DNA of 9,059 bases from Deltaproteobacteria bacterium (GTDB lineage: Bacteria; Desulfobacterota; Syntrophia; Syntrophales; UBA2185): positions 1 through 9,059 of the forward strand of contig JAPLJQ010000183.1 in assembly GCA_026388495.1 (NCBI GenBank), written 5' to 3'. Every line of letters begins with the position of its first letter. Positions within the stretch are counted from its first letter, which is position 1. Positions 6,560 to 9,059 of this stretch are shown piece after piece. The notes beneath the pieces are model-generated. The model saw only the letters and a program-made list of their open reading frames with translations, had not been told where the DNA came from and did not search any database. Both the position numbers and the translations under genes were made by a program.

Positions 6560-8371
6560 ATGAAAGTATTGATGTCAGGAAATGAAGGTATCGCCAGGGG
6601 AGCTTATGAATATGGGATTCGGTTTGCCTCCGGATACCCGGGAACTCCAAGCACCGAAATAATAGAAACATTTGCTCAATACCCCGACGTTTATGCGGAA
6701 TGGTCTCCCAATGAAAAAGTCGCCCTTGAAGTCGGTATCGGAGCTGCCTTGGCGGGGGGCAGGGCCTTGGTCGTCATGAAGCACGTCGGTGTCAATGTTG
6801 CCGCTGATCCTCTTTTTACGGTTAGTTATACAGGGACAAATGGAGCTTTGGTCATTGTGACCGCCGATGATCCATCCCTACATAGTTCACAGAATGAGCA
6901 GGATAACCGGAACTACGCCAGGTTTGCGAAAATCCCCATGCTTGAACCTTCCGATAGCCAGGAAGCCAAAGATTTCGTAAAGCTTGCTTTTGAAATGAGC
7001 GAAAGATTCGATACCCCCGTTTTCCTCCGAACAACCACCCGGGTGTCCCATTCCAAATCTTTAGTACATGTAGAAGATCCCATACCCTGGGAAGATAAAA
7101 CGGAAATGAAAATCAACACGTCCAAATACGTCATGGTTCCCATGAATGCCCGAATCCGGCGTGTGGAAGTTGAAAAAAGGACGCAACGACTGAAAGAATT
7201 TGCTGAGACTTTTTTGGAAAACCGGTTGGAGATTAATGATCCGGATGTGGGCATCATTACGTCGGGTATGCCATACCATTATGCCAAAGATGTTTTTCCC
7301 AAATTATCTTATTTGAAGCTCGGTATGGTTTATCCTCTCCCCATCAATCTGATCAGGAATTTCGCATCCAAAGTCAGACAACTCTATGTGATTGAAGAAC
7401 TTGATCCTTTCATTGAAGAGCAGGTAAAAGCGGCAGGAATTGATGTCAAGGGAAAAACAATCTTTCCCTATACAAACGAGTTTGATCCCGATGTGATCGA
7501 AAAAGGCATTAAAGGCAAAAATCTTACGACTGTATGTCTTCCCGCTGTACCGATTCCATCAAGACCGCCGAATTTGTGTCCCGGGTGTCCCCATAGAGGT
7601 CTGTTTTATGTCTTGGGAAAACTTAAAACTTTTGTCACGGGTGATATCGGATGTTACACCCTGTCTTTCATGAAGCCTATCGAGGGGCTTCATTCATGTA
7701 TATGCATGGGCGCCAGTATCGGCATGGCCCATGGTATGGGCAAAGCACTAAAGGATAAAGGTAAGGGAAAGGTCGTCGGCGTCATAGGTGATTCTACCTT
7801 CATCCATTCAGGTATAACCTCTCTTCTGAATATGTCCTACAACAAAAGCGATGCTGTCATTGTTATCTGTGACAACAGGACAACTGCCATGACGGGTATG
7901 CAGGAACATCCCGGAACAGGCTACACGCTTTTGGGAGAAAAAACGAAAGAGCTTGATTTAGAAACTTTATCGTCCGCTCTAGGTATTGAGAGCGTCCGTG
8001 TCATCGACCCATACGATATCAGCGCAACCAGAACCGTCATAAAGGAAGAGTTGTCGCGGTCAGGAACTTCAGTTGTTATATCAAGGCGATCCTGTATATT
8101 ATTCAAGCGTCATATTAAAGACTCAAGGAAACCACTTAAAATAGATGCAGATAAATGTACCGGTTGTAAGATTTGTATCGGCCTTGGCTGTCCACCCATT
8201 TCATGGCAGAATTTCGACAATCTGCCCGCTGAGAGTATCAAAAGAAAATCAAAAAAACAGGATGGCATTGCTTTCATTGATTCGAATATCTGCAATGGAT
8301 GTACGGTATGTCAACAGTTATGCAAGGCTGGTGCTATCATAGAGGAGTCACCATCTCATGGAAAAAAATAA
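6560..8371 (+). CDS. iorA: Indolepyruvate:ferredoxin oxidoreductase, alpha subunit
   Basis: The large subunit of an oxygen-sensitive cytoplasmic enzyme that decarboxylates aryl-2-oxoacids (indolepyruvate, phenylpyruvate, hydroxyphenylpyruvate) to aryl-acetyl-CoA while reducing ferredoxin. The 603 residues begin with the family N terminus MSGNEGIARGAYEYGIRF (5-22) and SGYPGTPSTEI (24-34), the pyrimidine-binding part of the 2-oxoacid oxidoreductase fold. The C-terminal half binds thiamine diphosphate: CPGCPHR (340-346), GDIGCYTL (361-368), and GDST (410-413) through CDNRTTAMTG (437-446). The end carries two [4Fe-4S] ferredoxin motifs: C533, C536, C539, C544 (followed by Pro) and C578, C581, C584, C588 (followed by Lys in place of the usual Pro). 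The ATG at 6560 matches the family start but has little Shine-Dalgarno, only a purine-rich AGAAAGA. It overlaps iorB by 14 bases, as expected for a heterodimer. Confidence 0.97.
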   Translation: MKVLMSGNEGIARGAYEYGIRFASGYPGTPSTEIIETFAQYPDVYAEWSPNEKVALEVGIGAALAGGRALVVMKHVGVNVAADPLFTVSYTGTNGALVIVTADDPSLHSSQNEQDNRNYARFAKIPMLEPSDSQEAKDFVKLAFEMSERFDTPVFLRTTTRVSHSKSLVHVEDPIPWEDKTEMKINTSKYVMVPMNARIRRVEVEKRTQRLKEFAETFLENRLEINDPDVGIITSGMPYHYAKDVFPKLSYLKLGMVYPLPINLIRNFASKVRQLYVIEELDPFIEEQVKAAGIDVKGKTIFPYTNEFDPDVIEKGIKGKNLTTVCLPAVPIPSRPPNLCPGCPHRGLFYVLGKLKTFVTGDIGCYTLSFMKPIEGLHSCICMGASIGMAHGMGKALKDKGKGKVVGVIGDSTFIHSGITSLLNMSYNKSDAVIVICDNRTTAMTGMQEHPGTGYTLLGEKTKELDLETLSSALGIESVRVIDPYDISATRTVIKEELSRSGTSVVISRRSCILFKRHIKDSRKPLKIDADKCTGCKICIGLGCPPISWQNFDNLPAESIKRKSKKQDGIAFIDSNICNGCTVCQQLCKAGAIIEESPSHGKK

Positions 8372-8942
8372 TCATGTAAAAAGTATCCTCTTGGCTGGCG
8401 TGGGTGGTCAGGGCATTTTAAGGGCGAGTGACATTCTCTGTATGGTCATGATGGAAGCAGGGCTTGACGCTAAAAAAAGCGAAGTACACGGTATGGCCCA
8501 AAGGGGAGGCTGTGTAACCAGTCATGTACGATACGGACAGAAGGTCTATTCACCTATTGCGAGGAAGGGGGATGTGGATATTCTTTTATCCTTCGAAAAA
8601 CTGGAGAGTTTGCGTTACCTGGACTTTATGAAACATGCCGGTTCGATCATTATCAATAATATTGAAATATACCCGCCATCCGTCAACCTGGGAGATATTA
8701 TATACCCTCAAAATATCATAGATCTTATCAGAAATACCTTCAAAACAGTCAAGGTCATAAACGCGCGCGATATCGCGGTTCACGCTGGTAATGTGCGTGC
8801 AGAAAATACAGCCCTTTTAGGGGTTCTATCACTTTATCTGCCTATAGATATCGCTCTGTGGGAAAAGGTTCTTACTTCATCTTTTGCGGCAACAGTTGCC
8901 GAAGCGAATCTCCGTGCGTTCCATCTCGGAAGAGCGGCGTAA
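8358..8942 (+). CDS. iorB: Indolepyruvate:ferredoxin oxidoreductase, beta subunit
   Basis: The small subunit of the IorAB enzyme, corresponding to the gamma-type domain of 2-oxoacid:ferredoxin oxidoreductases, which helps bind coenzyme A and completes the active site. The 194 residues match the usual length. Key motifs are LLAGVGGQGILRAS (11-24) and SEVHGMAQRGGCVTSHVR (41-58), both highly typical of the family. A GAGGAG Shine-Dalgarno (8342-8347), inside the end of iorA, lies 10 bases before the ATG. The overlap suggests coupled translation and equal subunit supply. Nothing is truncated or odd. Confidence 0.96.
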   Translation: MEKNNHVKSILLAGVGGQGILRASDILCMVMMEAGLDAKKSEVHGMAQRGGCVTSHVRYGQKVYSPIARKGDVDILLSFEKLESLRYLDFMKHAGSIIINNIEIYPPSVNLGDIIYPQNIIDLIRNTFKTVKVINARDIAVHAGNVRAENTALLGVLSLYLPIDIALWEKVLTSSFAATVAEANLRAFHLGRAA

Positions 8943-8945
8943 AAT

Positions 8946-8961
8946 AAAAAACCTGTTTTTT
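8946..8961. terminator. Weak A/T inverted repeat after iorB
   Basis: Six A (8946-8951), the loop CCTG, then six T (8956-8961) begin 4 bases after the iorB stop. It could form a pure A-U hairpin ending in Us on either strand, but with no G-C pairs it is a poor terminator, so transcription may continue past it. Confidence 0.15.
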
Positions 8962-9013
8962 CTCCTTTACCTGCCATGACCACTTTCTCCGCCTGTAGGT
9001 CAGGATATACGGG

Positions 9014-9059
9014 ATGCGCCACGGTTATATTTTCATGAAATTATTCTCCGATAAATATC
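9014..9059 (+). CDS. Possible start of the next gene (partial)
   Basis: An open + frame begins with ATG at 9014 and runs to the right edge, with a second in-frame ATG at 9035. AGGA (9002-9005) lies 8 bases before the first ATG; the second has no Shine-Dalgarno. Only about 15 residues are visible (MRHGYIFMKLFSDKY), too few to identify. In some anaerobes iorAB is followed by a phenylacetate-CoA ligase gene, and a short start such as MKLFSDKY would not be out of place, but this is speculative. The 71 bases from iorB to 9014 hold nothing else convincing. Confidence 0.25.
   Translation, partial: MRHGYIFMKLFSDKY

Noticed and set aside
8766..8777. A perfect 12-base palindrome CGCGATATCGCG inside iorB.
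   Set aside because: It lies in conserved coding sequence (encoding part of ARDIA), is single-copy as far as I could see, and has no promoter next to it; probably chance.
8834..9022. A 62-codon minus-strand frame across the end of iorB and the following gap.
   Set aside because: Two thirds of it is antisense to iorB, its start is a GTG without a clear ribosome binding site, and the sequence matches no family I know.

Overview
The window carries a co-oriented run of seven complete protein-coding genes on the + strand, apparently a housekeeping and anaerobic-metabolism stretch of a bacterial chromosome. Both edges have short open frames that may belong to neighbouring genes. Base composition is moderate (mid-40s % GC by eye). 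The genes point to an anaerobe, most likely Desulfobacterota (a Syntrophales-type lineage): indolepyruvate:ferredoxin oxidoreductase IorAB, a phosphoglycerate-mutase-like protein encoded immediately after homoserine dehydrogenase, and a RecG with a long N-terminal extension. The lineage is inferred from gene content alone. I saw no tRNA, rRNA, CRISPR array, insertion sequence or prophage signal.

Layout. Positions 1-340 are AT-rich and hold no confident gene. They contain an open frame running in from the left edge to a stop at 134, two tight tandem hairpins (75-109), a hairpin followed by a T-run that looks like a terminator (189-211), and a weak promoter region before recG. recG (341-2791) follows. 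A good sigma-70-like promoter (2799-2826) then precedes a tightly packed unit: hom (2875-4185), a cofactor-independent phosphoglycerate mutase family gene (4185-5411, overlapping by one base), a hotdog acyl-CoA thioesterase (5395-5817, overlapping by 17 bases and probably starting with TTG), and a membrane-anchored TPR protein (5833-6504). After 55 bases come iorA (6560-8371) and iorB (8358-8942), which overlap by 14 bases. The last 117 bases hold a possible start of another + gene (from 9014).

How they fit together. hom makes homoserine. The next gene product belongs to the alkaline-phosphatase-like phosphoglycerate mutase superfamily, some members of which have been proposed as non-orthologous homoserine kinases. 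The hom neighbourhood supports that reading at least as well as a glycolytic role, and it is the most interesting functional question here. IorAB oxidatively decarboxylates aryl-2-oxoacids from aromatic amino acids to aryl-acetyl-CoA, reducing ferredoxin. The upstream thioesterase could in principle act on acyl-CoA esters, but nothing in the sequence fixes its substrate. I did not find a convincing previously undescribed system; most of the window is recognisable core metabolism and DNA repair.
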